Below, one piece after another: positions 26,102 to 34,625 of a stretch of DNA of 48,709 bases (position 1 is its first letter; each line of letters begins with the position of its first letter). Where the stretch lies: NCBI GenBank assembly GCA_026169505.1, contig JAPFCO010000119.1:1-48709 (forward strand), read 5' to 3'. This DNA is from Pseudogracilibacillus sp. (lineage in GTDB: Bacteria; Bacillota; Bacilli; Bacillales; Amphibacillaceae). The notes below the pieces were generated by a model. That model saw only the letters and a list, made by a program, of their open reading frames with translations, had not been told where the DNA came from and did not search any database. The position numbers and the translations under genes were made by a program.

Positions 26102-26566
26102 CGATTATTAATTAATCTAGCTATGAAAAAAATCCAACAACAGATTGAAGATACTAAAAACAAAGGTGCGGAAATCAGCTGAAATAAAATAGACGTCCAA
26201 GAAAAGGGATATTTCATAGCAACTACTCTCATTAAAGATGCAGATTTGTCCATGGATATTATGCATGAAGAAACATTAGGACCTATAGCACCAATTATGA
26301 CTTATACTGATCTTAACCAAGCTATTCAAATAGCAAATGATACTCCTTGTGATTTAGCAGCCTATTACTTTACGAATAATTACAGAACTGGTATCTATAT
26401 TCACGACCAATTAGAATATGACTTTATTGGTTGGCATGATGACGGCTCATCGGCTGCCCAAGCTCCATTTGATGGAATGAAGAAAAGCGGACCAGGTAGA
26501 GAAGGTGGTACAAAAGGCATCGAAGCCTATATAGAAACAAAGTATTTATCTATCGGAAACTTATAA
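26102..26566 (+). pseudogene. gabD: Decayed 3' fragment of succinate-semialdehyde dehydrogenase
   Basis: In one frame the fragment reads LLINLAMKKIQQQIEDTKNKG, then a TGA stop at 26180-26182, then KGYF through [35 protein letters not shown] and TKYLSIG to the end. This is the last third of GabD, roughly from residue 330. The first two thirds, including the catalytic Cys and Glu, are absent, and conserved positions are changed (for example GLAAYFFT to DLAAYYFT). The open part from TTG 26246 has no ribosome site. It sits divergent to a GabR-like regulator, where gabT-gabD would be expected, so most of the operon was deleted. Confidence 0.85.
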
Positions 26567-26675
26567 TTATTGTAGCGTATTATGTATTAAATCATAGATT
26601 TTTGTTTGCAATTTTTCAAACAGACTAGTTAGATAAAGCCCCCATTAGGCAAACAAACAGCAATATTAATACGTC

Positions 26676-26718
26676 GAAGACCGCCTATGGTCATATGATA
26701 TGTCCATAGGCGGTCTTC
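26676..26718 (+). terminator. Long hairpin terminator behind the gabD relic
   Basis: A perfect 15-bp stem, GAAGACCGCCTATGG with CCATAGGCGGTCTTC, surrounds a 13-nt loop and is followed on the plus strand by a T-rich stretch. It is probably the original terminator of the gab operon, now orphaned. The remainder of 26567-26816 shows nothing else. Confidence 0.7.
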
Positions 26719-26816
26719 ATTATTACTTTTATACATTCAAAATAACTTACTTATAACATTGCCTGTAGCTCATTCTATTTAGTTGCTATACTATGGCTAA
26801 ACGAAAAGCGGTGAGC

Positions 26817-28013
26817 CTACTCCCTACTTTTGACTTTCTCTTGCTTCGTTAACAGCATATACAAAATTCCCGCTGTTCCAAGCACAAGAACAGCACCAAA
26901 TAAATACATCATTTCAAAACTGAATCCAGCAATGACCATTCCCCAAATCACTGCACCTGCTGCAATACCTAAATCATAAAATATAAAGAACGTAGATATA
27001 GCATGCCCGCTTCGGTCACTCGTCGTACGTTGAATGGCTAATGTCTGAAAACCTGGTAGAAGTGTACCATAACCTAAACCAATTAGCGCAGCTGCGAGTA
27101 ACAATGTGACACTAGTCGTTGTAAATCCTAACACTGCCAACCCTACAGCAAAGATAAGCAAACTTGGTACAAGGACAACTTTAGCACCCTTTTGATCAAA
27201 TGCTCTCCCAAGAAATGGACGAAAGATGATCATAACGACTGCAAACACTAAAAAGAAATAACTAGCAGTTGCGGCTAATCCTATTTCTTCCGCATACACT
27301 GGAACAAATGATAAAATACTTGCGTACGCAATCCCGACCAACCCACTAACAAGTGCGATTGGGATCGCTTTTGTTTCGATTAAGTCGGAGATTTTGAGTG
27401 ATAAGGCTGCTCGTTCGCCCTGTTCTTCTGACGGTTGTTCTTTTATTATAACAAATAACGATAAGATAAAACTAAGTACCATCAATAAACTAAGGACTAG
27501 GAAAAGCATCTCAAAGGAGATAAATTGTAATAGACTTAAACCAATGAACGGACCTGCGACGACTGCCAAGTTCATGGACATAGCAAAATACCCGAGACCC
27601 TCACCACGCCTTGACTCTGGAACAATATCGGCAGCTATTGCCCCCGTTGCTGTTGTCAAAATACTAAATGATATCCCATGAATGAATCGCAATGCAAGTA
27701 GTGGTATAAAAGATTCAATCCATAAATAGAAAAACGTTGTTAACGTAAACACACCGACACTAATGATAAGGGATCTTTTCCTACCGAGTATATCTAACAC
27801 TTTTGCCGAAAACGGCCGAACTAAAATAGCTGCTGCAAGCATAAAGGTCACGACTAAACCAGCATTTGCCTGTGATTCCCCTAGGATATTGATGACATAC
27901 ATTGGTAAAGTTGTTAATAATGAATAAAACACCGTAAATAATATAAATTGCGTTAAAGATAAACTAATAAAATTTTTCGTCCATATTTTATTTGATGTTG
28001 TTACTTGTTGCAT
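26817..28013 (-). CDS. MFS efflux transporter
   Basis: A 398-aa major facilitator with 12 predicted helices. The first half carries the VLDILGRKRS loop, and the second half carries RAFDQKGAKVV, as in drug/arabinose-efflux (YfmO/YwoG-like) permeases of Firmicutes. ATG follows GGAGAG. It lies 7 nt after a MarR-family gene on the same strand, which suggests a regulated drug or metabolite exporter. The substrate is unknown. Confidence 0.82.
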   Translation of the reverse strand: MQQVTTSNKIWTKNFISLSLTQFILFTVFYSLLTTLPMYVINILGESQANAGLVVTFMLAAAILVRPFSAKVLDILGRKRSLIISVGVFTLTTFFYLWIESFIPLLALRFIHGISFSILTTATGAIAADIVPESRRGEGLGYFAMSMNLAVVAGPFIGLSLLQFISFEMLFLVLSLLMVLSFILSLFVIIKEQPSEEQGERAALSLKISDLIETKAIPIALVSGLVGIAYASILSFVPVYAEEIGLAATASYFFLVFAVVMIIFRPFLGRAFDQKGAKVVLVPSLLIFAVGLAVLGFTTTSVTLLLAAALIGLGYGTLLPGFQTLAIQRTTSDRSGHAISTFFIFYDLGIAAGAVIWGMVIAGFSFEMMYLFGAVLVLGTAGILYMLLTKQEKVKSRE

Positions 28014-28020
28014 GTTTGTT

Positions 28021-28443
28021 CTACTCTCCTAAAGGTCCTATTTTTCCTAATAATTGATATAACTGTGCTTTCTCTTCTTCCGTAAACTCACGTAACAGTT
28101 CATTTTCTATTATTTCTACACTTTCAATAATCGTACTGAATGTTGCTTTTGCATCATCTGACAGTTCAATAATTCGCTCTCGTTTATCTGTCCCTTGATT
28201 GCGAATGATCCAACCACTTTTCTCTAATCTCTCTAATGTCCTTGTAGTCGTTGGTGCTTCAACATTTAAATACGACCAAATTTCCGTCTGTGTCATTGGA
28301 CCAAACTTTCCAAGACAAAATAAAATAGACCACTGCGACATAAATAAGCCGTGATCTTTCAATCCAGTATTTATTAATTTCGTTACATATCTACTTTTCT
28401 GTTGCAATCGATGAAATACGTCCTGATTTGTCAACTTATCCAA
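28021..28443 (-). CDS. MarR-family transcriptional regulator
   Basis: A 140-aa winged-helix protein of normal MarR size. The DNA-binding part is MTQTEIWSYLNVEAPTTTRT followed by LERLEKSGWIIRNQGTDKRERIIELSDDA, the usual recognition helix and wing with the D-x-R motif. Translation starts at TTG (28443), 7 nt after GGAGG. It is the first gene of an operon with the MFS exporter and probably represses it. An imperfect palindrome at 28462-28473 upstream may be its operator. Confidence 0.87.
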   Translation of the reverse strand: MDKLTNQDVFHRLQQKSRYVTKLINTGLKDHGLFMSQWSILFCLGKFGPMTQTEIWSYLNVEAPTTTRTLERLEKSGWIIRNQGTDKRERIIELSDDAKATFSTIIESVEIIENELLREFTEEEKAQLYQLLGKIGPLGE

Positions 28444-28461
28444 TCGTGTTCCTCCATTTAT

Positions 28462-28473
28462 TTAGCTAGGTAA
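28462..28473. promoter_or_regulatory. Possible MarR autoregulatory palindrome
   Basis: TTAGCTAGGTAA is palindromic at 10 of 12 positions and sits just upstream of the MarR gene's ribosome site. Short AT-flanked dyads in this place are usual for MarR operators. The evidence is weak. Confidence 0.3.
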
Positions 28474-28607
28474 GTATTATCTATATATAACGATACAGCG
28501 TTTAAGGTGGACTGTCAACATTTAAATCTGATACAGAGACTAGGAATTAATGTTGCGGCTGGTTTACAAGAAGCATTACAGGAGGATAAATGAATGAAAA
28601 TAAAAAC

Positions 28608-28666
28608 GCCCGCACCAAAACATCGTCGCAATCAATGAACGATTGCAATCGTTTTTTTGATGCGGC
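28608..28666 (+). terminator. Terminator-like nested hairpin in the MarR-HtpX gap
   Basis: GCAATC (28628-28633) pairs with GATTGC (28641-28646). An outer GCCCGCACCAAAA pairs imperfectly with TTTTTGATGCGGC, and a seven-T run lies inside the right half. No complete plus-strand gene precedes it. A short open stretch ending at TGA 28591-28593 (tail INVAAGLQEALQEDK) may be the remains of one, but I do not recognise it. Confidence 0.4.
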
Positions 28667-28709
28667 TTATTTGTTTCGCCTCTGTTTGAGGTGGAGCGAG
28701 ATGTTGATA

Positions 28710-28883
28710 TTACCTTCCAATACATTCCGAAAGTTTATTTTGATATGCTGTGGGTAGACGTTTATAAACTTCTCCTTGAAAGATAATATCTGCTACAAAA
28801 AGCACTGTCAACAGAGTCGTTGTACCGATCAAAATGTTTCGTTTATTAGCATATGTACATGATGATTTCCTTTCAATATCCAT
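28710..28883 (-). CDS. 57-aa single-helix membrane protein
   Basis: A small gene with an excellent ribosome site (AAAGGAGAGG, 6 nt before ATG 28883). It encodes a basic N-terminus (MDIERKSSCTYANKR), one hydrophobic helix (about residues 18-35, NILIGTTTLLTVLFVADIIF) and a short basic tail ending in SECIGR. Cys9 and Cys54 lie on opposite sides of the membrane. I recognise no family. It lies 31 nt upstream of the htpX terminator on the same strand as the genes around it and appears to be an independent transcription unit. Confidence 0.6.
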   Translation of the reverse strand: MDIERKSSCTYANKRNILIGTTTLLTVLFVADIIFQGEVYKRLPTAYQNKLSECIGR

Positions 28884-28940
28884 CGAAACCTCTCCTTTTA
28901 CAGATAAAATGGGGTCTTCTCTCGCTCTCTTTTAAAAAAG

Positions 28941-28973
28941 ACACAACAACCCTTTTATCCAGGACTGTTGTGT
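28941..28973 (-). terminator. htpX terminator
   Basis: ACACAACA and TGTTGTGT pair around a long loop. On the minus strand a TTTTTTAAAA tract follows. It lies just after the htpX stop codon. Confidence 0.75.
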
Positions 28974-28978
28974 TGTTT

Positions 28979-29857
28979 TTACGTTAATCGATCAATTCGC
29001 TCTTCAATATCTGGGTGTGTTGAAAAAATGCTTGAGAATTTTTTCTTGCCATTAATTTTCATTGTTGCGACCGCTGTATCTTGCCCATCGATTGTGGCAC
29101 GATCTGCATACGCACGTAAACTTTCTAATGCATGACGCATTTTGTCTTTCCCTGCTAGATCAGCTCCACCTTTATCAGCATGGAACTCGCGATGGCGAGA
29201 ATACGCAAACACAACTAAACTTCCTAAAATAGAAAATAGAATTTGGAAAATAATAATCGCTAAGAAATGTACGATTGGTGCGATTTCACTACGAACAAAT
29301 TGTGATACCGCAAAGGCAACAATTCTCGCTAGGAACACAACAAATGTGTTAACGACACCTTGTAATAACGTCATTGTTACCATATCACCATTTGCAACGT
29401 GAGCAACTTCATGAGCAATGACACCCTCAACCGCATCATCATCCATTTCATTTAGTAAACCAGCAGAAACTGCAACCAATGAACGTTTTTTTGTTGGCCC
29501 TGTTGCAAAAGCATTTACTTCTGGCGAATAATAAATTCCGACTTCTGGCATATGTGTTAAACCAGCCGCTCGTGATAAACGATATACCTTTTCAACTACT
29601 CTTTCTTCATGTTCATTTTGTGGATTATTTGGGTCAATCACTTCAACACCCATCATCCGCTTCGCTGTCCATCTCGATATCGCCAGTGAAATAAAGGAAC
29701 CAGTAAAACCAATTACCGCACTAACAACAAGTAATGCACCATAATTAATTCCATTTGCTCCTATGTAATTGCCGATTGGAAGTATTGTAAAGATGATTGA
29801 AATTGTCAATATGACAAGTATATTTGTTAATAAAAAGTACCCAATTCTTTTTCCCAT
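28979..29857 (-). CDS. htpX: HtpX membrane zinc metalloprotease
   Basis: A 292-aa M48 protease, normal HtpX length. Two N-terminal helices (about residues 5-27 and 33-55) precede the zinc site HEVAH (in [13 protein letters not shown]) and the third ligand glutamate in [10 protein letters not shown]. Two further helices lie between them. HtpX degrades damaged or misfolded membrane proteins at the cytoplasmic face. ATG 29857 has GAGGTGG 4 nt upstream; earlier in-frame starts add a basic stretch not typical of the family. It is monocistronic with its own terminator. Confidence 0.92.
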   Translation of the reverse strand: MGKRIGYFLLTNILVILTISIIFTILPIGNYIGANGINYGALLVVSAVIGFTGSFISLAISRWTAKRMMGVEVIDPNNPQNEHEERVVEKVYRLSRAAGLTHMPEVGIYYSPEVNAFATGPTKKRSLVAVSAGLLNEMDDDAVEGVIAHEVAHVANGDMVTMTLLQGVVNTFVVFLARIVAFAVSQFVRSEIAPIVHFLAIIIFQILFSILGSLVVFAYSRHREFHADKGGADLAGKDKMRHALESLRAYADRATIDGQDTAVATMKINGKKKFSSIFSTHPDIEERIDRLT

Positions 29858-29935
29858 ATTTCCACCTCTTCTAAATGATCTCTTTTTTAAGTTTACCTTA
29901 TTTACCATCAATGACAAAACAATAACTCCATTTTA

Positions 29936-30097
29936 TTATTGTGGGAGTTTTTCCATAAATAAAAGAATAAATGTTGCAAGTGGCCCTAAAAACAAAGACA
30001 CTAAAAACCAGTTGAGACCACTGCGGTTTTTACCTTGAGCTAGTCCGGCATTAATAAGCATTAATGTCCCCCACCCCATGACATACCCTTGTTCCAT
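29936..30097 (-). CDS. 53-aa membrane protein of the NxGLAxxKxRSxxxWF type
   Basis: A short gene with AAGGGG 5 nt before ATG 30097. The product has two hydrophobic segments (about residues 4-20 and 29-49) joined by GLAQGKNRSGLNWF, then FLGPLATFILLF. The pattern of a short loop with K-N/G-R-S, W-F and L-G-P-x-A-T is one I have seen in many small uncharacterised bacterial membrane proteins. It lies 78 nt upstream of htpX on the same strand and could be co-transcribed with it. No function is known to me. Confidence 0.62.
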   Translation of the reverse strand: MEQGYVMGWGTLMLINAGLAQGKNRSGLNWFLVSLFLGPLATFILLFMEKLPQ

Positions 30098-30387
30098 TCT
30101 ACCCCTTCTTCATTTAATCAATTTCATCATACGAGTTTACTACCACGCTACTACAAGATAGAGTTTCTCGACTTTTTATAATTATTAATGATGATATTTC
30201 TATTTTAACAGAATTCTCTCCTTTCTACATCCTAAAAATCTCCTATTTTCTTTATATTTACACAATACTAGATGAAGGTCTAGTAAACTTAGCGTATCTT
30301 ATTTTAAATTCAGATAATGATACATATAATTTCTATTTATACTGCTTTATAATGATTAATAGATAATATTTTACTAGGAGGATGTGT

Positions 30388-31797
30388 ATGTTAGAACAAT
30401 TTATTCTACAACGTTTGCGCCAAATAGTTGGCAATGATAATGTCCGAGATGATCAATCGTCTTTATTAGCCTATTCCTATGATTCGACTGCTCAATTTCA
30501 GGCGTTACCTGACGCAGTACTTTCCCCTACAAATAAAGAACAAGTAGCAGAAGTAGTGAAAGTATGTAATGAGCATCAGATTCCGATTGTTCCGCGTGGA
30601 TCGGGTACGAATTTATGTGCTGGTACAACACCTTTGGAAGGCGGAATTGTCCTATTGTTTACTCATATGAATCAAATTTTAGAAATAGACGAAAAGAATT
30701 TAACGATGACAGTACAACCTGGAGTTTTTACGAAAGATGTGTTTGATGCAGCGGCTGAGGTTGGGTTGTTTTATCCACCTGATCCTGGCTCCATGCATAT
30801 TTCTCAAATTGGCGGGAATATCAGTGAAAACTCTGGTGGCTTACGGGGATTAAAGTACGGTGTAACGAATGATTATGTACTTGGCTTGGAAGTAGTTTTA
30901 CCTAATGGAGAAATGATCCAAACAGGTGGAAAATTAGCGAAAGATGTCGCAGGTTATAATTTAACCGAATTATTTACCGGTGCAGAAGGTACGCTTGGCG
31001 TGATTACAGAGGCCATTTTAAAATTAATTCCCCAACCGGAAACAACGAAAACAATGCTCGCTCTCTTCCATGACTTAGAGGCCGCCGCACAAACAGTGTC
31101 TACTATTATTGCTAATCGGATTATTCCTGTCACATTAGAGTTTCTTGACCAACCGACAGTAAAAGTAGTAGAAGACTTTGCAAAGATTGGTTTACCAACC
31201 GAAGCAAAAGCAGTGTTATTAATTGAACAGGACGGGGCACCTGAAGTAGTGGAGCGAGACATCGACACGATCTCGCAATTATGTGAGGAAAATGGTGCGT
31301 TTGATGTACAAATTGCCGGGTCCAAAGCAGAAGCCGAGGCACTGATGACAGCACGACGATCTGCCTTGTCAGCACTTTCTCGTTTAATGCCAACAACGAT
31401 TTTAGAAGATGCAACAGTACCACGCTCCGAAATTGCTAATATGGTCCAAGCCATTAATGATATTGCCGAAAAATACGAGATTACTATTTGTACATTTGGC
31501 CATGCTGGTGATGGTAATTTACACCCTACCTGTTTAACAGATGCTCGAAATAAAGAGGAAATCGCCCGTGTAGAGAAAGCTTTTGCAGAAATTTTTGAAG
31601 CGGCAGTCGCTCTCGGCGGAACGATCACAGGAGAGCATGGTGTTGGCGCAATGAAATTACCTTACTTACATTTAAAAGTCGGTGAAGCGGGAATTGACGT
31701 GATGCGATCTATTAAACAAGCGGTTGATCCAAATAAAATTATGAATCCTGGAAAAATATTCACAACGCCGAAGACGGAGGTACATCTTAATGAATGA
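30388..31797 (+). CDS. glcD: Glycolate oxidase subunit GlcD (FAD-linked oxidase)
   Basis: A 469-aa flavoprotein that oxidises glycolate, and often D-lactate, to the 2-oxo acid. The N-terminal FAD_binding_4 domain has PRGSGTNLCAGTTP (about residues 70-83) and DPGSMHISQIGGNISENSGG. The C-terminal domain has FGHAGDGNLHP and GGTITGEHGVGAMK. I chose ATG 30388, 6 nt after AGGAGG; ATG 30382 abuts that site. The GlcF gene overlaps by 8 nt. There is no GlcE, as in the two-subunit YsfC/YsfD arrangement of B. subtilis. The 290-bp region upstream holds a TATAAT at 30348-30353 but no clear -35. Confidence 0.92.
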   Translation: MLEQFILQRLRQIVGNDNVRDDQSSLLAYSYDSTAQFQALPDAVLSPTNKEQVAEVVKVCNEHQIPIVPRGSGTNLCAGTTPLEGGIVLLFTHMNQILEIDEKNLTMTVQPGVFTKDVFDAAAEVGLFYPPDPGSMHISQIGGNISENSGGLRGLKYGVTNDYVLGLEVVLPNGEMIQTGGKLAKDVAGYNLTELFTGAEGTLGVITEAILKLIPQPETTKTMLALFHDLEAAAQTVSTIIANRIIPVTLEFLDQPTVKVVEDFAKIGLPTEAKAVLLIEQDGAPEVVERDIDTISQLCEENGAFDVQIAGSKAEAEALMTARRSALSALSRLMPTTILEDATVPRSEIANMVQAINDIAEKYEITICTFGHAGDGNLHPTCLTDARNKEEIARVEKAFAEIFEAAVALGGTITGEHGVGAMKLPYLHLKVGEAGIDVMRSIKQAVDPNKIMNPGKIFTTPKTEVHLNE

Positions 31798-33133
31798 ACA
31801 AGAAAAAAAGCGAATCCAGCAAGCATTTAAAGAGAAAATGGATTACGATGAATTAATGAATTGTACGCGCTGTGGCTTTTGTTTACCTAGTTGCCCGACC
31901 TATATTGAAACCGAGCAAGATGAGGTCCATTCACCACGGGGGAGAATTGCTTTAATGAAGGGTCTTGTTGATGGAGTCATTGAACCGACAGAAGATGTCA
32001 AACGCTCCATCGATATGTGTCTTGGCTGTCGCGCTTGCGAACCCGTCTGTCCTTCTGGTGTCCAATTCGGGCATTTATTAGAACAAGCTCGTGATGCAAT
32101 TTATCAAACGAATGAGCAATCTTTTCTAGAAAAAACAACTCGCTCCTTCGCCTTTAATCAATTATTTCCTCATCAAAATCGGATGAGAAATGTGACGAGT
32201 CTAGTTGGCGTCTATCAGCGGTCTGGATTACAAACAATGGCCCATAAAACAAAACTCATCAATCTCGTTCCAAAAGATTTACGTGCCATGGAAAAAGTGC
32301 TTCCAAAAGTTCCAAAGCGTAAACAAATGATAGAGCGTCCAACAGAGGTTGTTGCTATTGCACCTAAAAGAAAACGAGTTGCCTTTTTCTCTGGCTGTTT
32401 AATGGATACGATGTTTTTACAAACGAATGATGCGACAATAAAATTACTGCAGTACGCAGGATGTGATATTATCATTCCAAAAACACAAGCTTGTTGTGGT
32501 GCTTTACATGGACATAGTGGAGAACGAGATCGAGCGATGGAAATGGCCAAGCGAAATATCGCGGCGTTTGAAAATGAAGCGATCGACTATATTATTACGA
32601 ATGCTGGTGGTTGTGGTGCCTTTTTAAATGATTACGAACATCTTTTACAAGAAGATCCTGAGTGGCAAAGTCGTGCAGCAGATTTTTCGAATAAAATTAA
32701 GGATATTTCCAGTATTTTAATTGATCTACAATTTGATCAGCTCGATTTACAGGTTGCTGATCAAATTGTAACCTATCAAGACTCTTGTCATTTAAAAAAT
32801 GGACAAAACACATTTATGGAACCCCGTAAGTTAATTGAAGCAATTGCTGGAGTTACTTATGTTGAAATGAAAGATGCAAGCCGTTGTTGTGGATCGGCGG
32901 GAATTTATAATATTGTCGAATCAGAAATGTCGATGCAAATTTTAGATTATAAAATGGAACAGGCAAAACAGACCGATGCTAAAACGATTGTCACGGCTAA
33001 CCCTGGTTGTTTACTGCAAATGAAGTTAGGTATTGAACGTGAAGGACTTGCCGATACAGTAAAGACAGTACACCTGGTTGACTTTTTATTAGAAGCATAT
33101 GAACGAGCTCAAGAAACTGTTACTACAACATAG
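31790..33133 (+). CDS. glcF: Glycolate oxidase iron-sulfur subunit GlcF
   Basis: A 447-aa electron-transfer subunit. Two 4Fe-4S clusters are marked by CTRCGFCLPSCP (about residues 22-33) and CLGCRACEPVCPSG (about 77-90). Two CCG domains follow, with CCGALHGHSG and CCGSAGIYNI, as in heterodisulfide-reductase-like proteins. It accepts electrons from GlcD and passes them to the quinone pool. The start lies inside the glcD end, with GGAGG 8 nt before ATG, indicating coupled translation. The operon ends without a clear terminator before the tandem repeats; the hairpin at 33564 may serve. Confidence 0.93.
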   Translation: MNEQEKKRIQQAFKEKMDYDELMNCTRCGFCLPSCPTYIETEQDEVHSPRGRIALMKGLVDGVIEPTEDVKRSIDMCLGCRACEPVCPSGVQFGHLLEQARDAIYQTNEQSFLEKTTRSFAFNQLFPHQNRMRNVTSLVGVYQRSGLQTMAHKTKLINLVPKDLRAMEKVLPKVPKRKQMIERPTEVVAIAPKRKRVAFFSGCLMDTMFLQTNDATIKLLQYAGCDIIIPKTQACCGALHGHSGERDRAMEMAKRNIAAFENEAIDYIITNAGGCGAFLNDYEHLLQEDPEWQSRAADFSNKIKDISSILIDLQFDQLDLQVADQIVTYQDSCHLKNGQNTFMEPRKLIEAIAGVTYVEMKDASRCCGSAGIYNIVESEMSMQILDYKMEQAKQTDAKTIVTANPGCLLQMKLGIEREGLADTVKTVHLVDFLLEAYERAQETVTTT

Positions 33134-33287
33134 ACCCTAAACAAGATAAATTCAGAGTGAAGTTAAGTTGTCCATACTTCATCCCGATTCTATGATACCT
33201 AGTTTATAACAAGAACTATTCGCTTTTCGCCAAAAAGGACTATTGAAACGTATGATTCAAGAGATTTTCAAAACAGTATATAAGGAT

Positions 33288-33547
33288 GAGCGACCTCACG
33301 CATGCCTCTTACTAACTTGAGGGCACGAAGCAGGCGCAAGAGCGACCTCACGCATGCCTCATACTAACTTGAGGGCACGAAGCAGGCGCAAGAGCGATCT
33401 CACGCATGCCTCACGCTAACTTGAGGGCACGAAGCAGGCGCAAGAACGATCTCACGCATGCCTCACACTAAGTTGAGGGCACGAAGCAGGCGCAAGAGCG
33501 ACCTCACGCATGCCTCATACTAACTTGAGAGCACGAAGCAGGCGCAA
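33288..33547. repeat. Five tandem copies of a 52-bp repeat
   Basis: Exact 52-bp periodicity starts at 33288, 33340, 33392, 33444 and 33496, with a partial sixth beginning GAACGATC at 33548. Each unit holds CTCACGCATGCCTC, a variable 6-nt segment, then a TTGAGGGCACGAAGCAGGCG stretch and CAA. GCCTC and GAGGGC can form a small hairpin whose loop takes up most of the variation. The unit is GC-richer than its surroundings. Its length is not a multiple of 3, so it does not code a peptide repeat. It fills the 467-bp gap 33134-33600; the first 150 bp show nothing. Confidence 0.92.
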
Positions 33548-33563
33548 GAACGATCACCAAAAC

Positions 33564-33596
33564 AAAATCCCATCCTTACTGAGGAATGGGATTTTT
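33564..33596. terminator. Terminator before the BASS transporter gene end
   Basis: AATCCCAT and ATGGGATT pair, with a few more bases, around a CTTACTGAG-type loop, with A/T runs on both sides. It closes the minus-strand BASS gene (stop at 33601) and probably also the glcDF/repeat side. Confidence 0.8.
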
Positions 33597-33600
33597 CTAC

Positions 33601-34563
33601 TTAAGATGTAGCGCCTACGTTTGGCTGTTCACGACGTTTTTCAAAAAGCTTAGCAACAATTGCTCCAATCGTTAAATTAACAATCATATTAAGAACAGCA
33701 GGAACAGCCGCAAGCGAACTGAAATGTTCCATCGCTAATGTTGCTGACAATGCCGTATTACAAATTCCTGTATGAAATGTAATAGCAATCATATTGGCGC
33801 GCGGCAACTTGAATAGCCTAGGTATGTAATAACCGATGAACATCGGGATTGACACTTGTAAAATGACTGCAACCAAAATAAGCGGTAATAATGTCATATT
33901 ATCCAATAAAACAGGCTGTGCTTTCGATACGACTGAAAGTACAATAATGAATAAGGCTAATTGTGAAAGAATTCCTGTATAAGGCTTAAAAGTTGCAACC
34001 CTTTTAGGAAACTTCCATTGTAAAAATAATCCCATAAACAATGGAACAAATACAACCCAAATAATATTCATAAATAATGCCATAAAATCGACAGGAACCA
34101 CTTTTCCAACGGAAGCTTGTACAAGACTTGGAGTCAATATTGGTGAAATAACGGTATCCAATGTTGCCATCGTAATACTGAGCGCTACTTCCCCACCGGC
34201 AATAAATGTATACACATTTGCTGATGTACCACTAGGCACTGTTCCAGCTAAGATAATTCCAGAAGCCACTTCAGGATTAGTAGCAAAAAAGGTAAAGGCA
34301 ATGATAACAGTTACCCCCACCATTATCGTCCATTTCAACCCAATTCCGACAAACGCATGTTTAGGTTTCTTAATAACACCCATTATTTGTTCCGTTGATA
34401 GTGACATCCCCATAAACAGAAAAATTGCTCCCAACCAAATTTCCGTTGAATTTTGAATGGAACCAAATACGTTTGGTATAAGAAAAGCTAACAAAGATAA
34501 TGATAATATCCAAATTGGTAAAAACCTCGATATAGATGCTGCCAGTACCGAAAAAAATCTCAA
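33601..34563 (-). CDS. Bile acid:sodium symporter (BASS) family transporter
   Basis: A 320-aa protein with about ten helices. The crossover signatures are GTVPSGTSANVYTFIAGGEV (residues near 108-127) and TFHTGICNTALSATLA (about 265-280). BASS proteins use sodium to import organic acids, among them pantoate, pyruvate and bile acids in different members. Translation begins at TTG (34563), 8 nt after AAGGAG. It lies 62 nt after the DUF35/thiolase operon on the same strand, so it may bring in or export an acid of that pathway, alongside the TRAP system. Confidence 0.83.
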   Translation of the reverse strand: MRFFSVLAASISRFLPIWILSLSLLAFLIPNVFGSIQNSTEIWLGAIFLFMGMSLSTEQIMGVIKKPKHAFVGIGLKWTIMVGVTVIIAFTFFATNPEVASGIILAGTVPSGTSANVYTFIAGGEVALSITMATLDTVISPILTPSLVQASVGKVVPVDFMALFMNIIWVVFVPLFMGLFLQWKFPKRVATFKPYTGILSQLALFIIVLSVVSKAQPVLLDNMTLLPLILVAVILQVSIPMFIGYYIPRLFKLPRANMIAITFHTGICNTALSATLAMEHFSSLAAVPAVLNMIVNLTIGAIVAKLFEKRREQPNVGATS

Positions 34564-34625
34564 ACATAAAACTCCTTAACGAATCATACACTTTTAGATA
34601 AACTTACTCAGTGATATGGTTCCTA

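Noticed and set aside
28594-28638. 14-codon leader peptide after a GGAGG
   Set aside because: The GGAGG overlaps an older coding tail, no gene follows on the plus strand and the peptide has no run of regulatory codons.
30382-30387. Upstream ATG as the glcD start
   Set aside because: It directly abuts AGGAGG with no spacer; the ATG at 30388 has the normal 6-nt spacing.
33288-33547. CRISPR array
   Set aside because: The 52-bp units are directly adjacent with no unique spacers, and no cas gene is present in the window.
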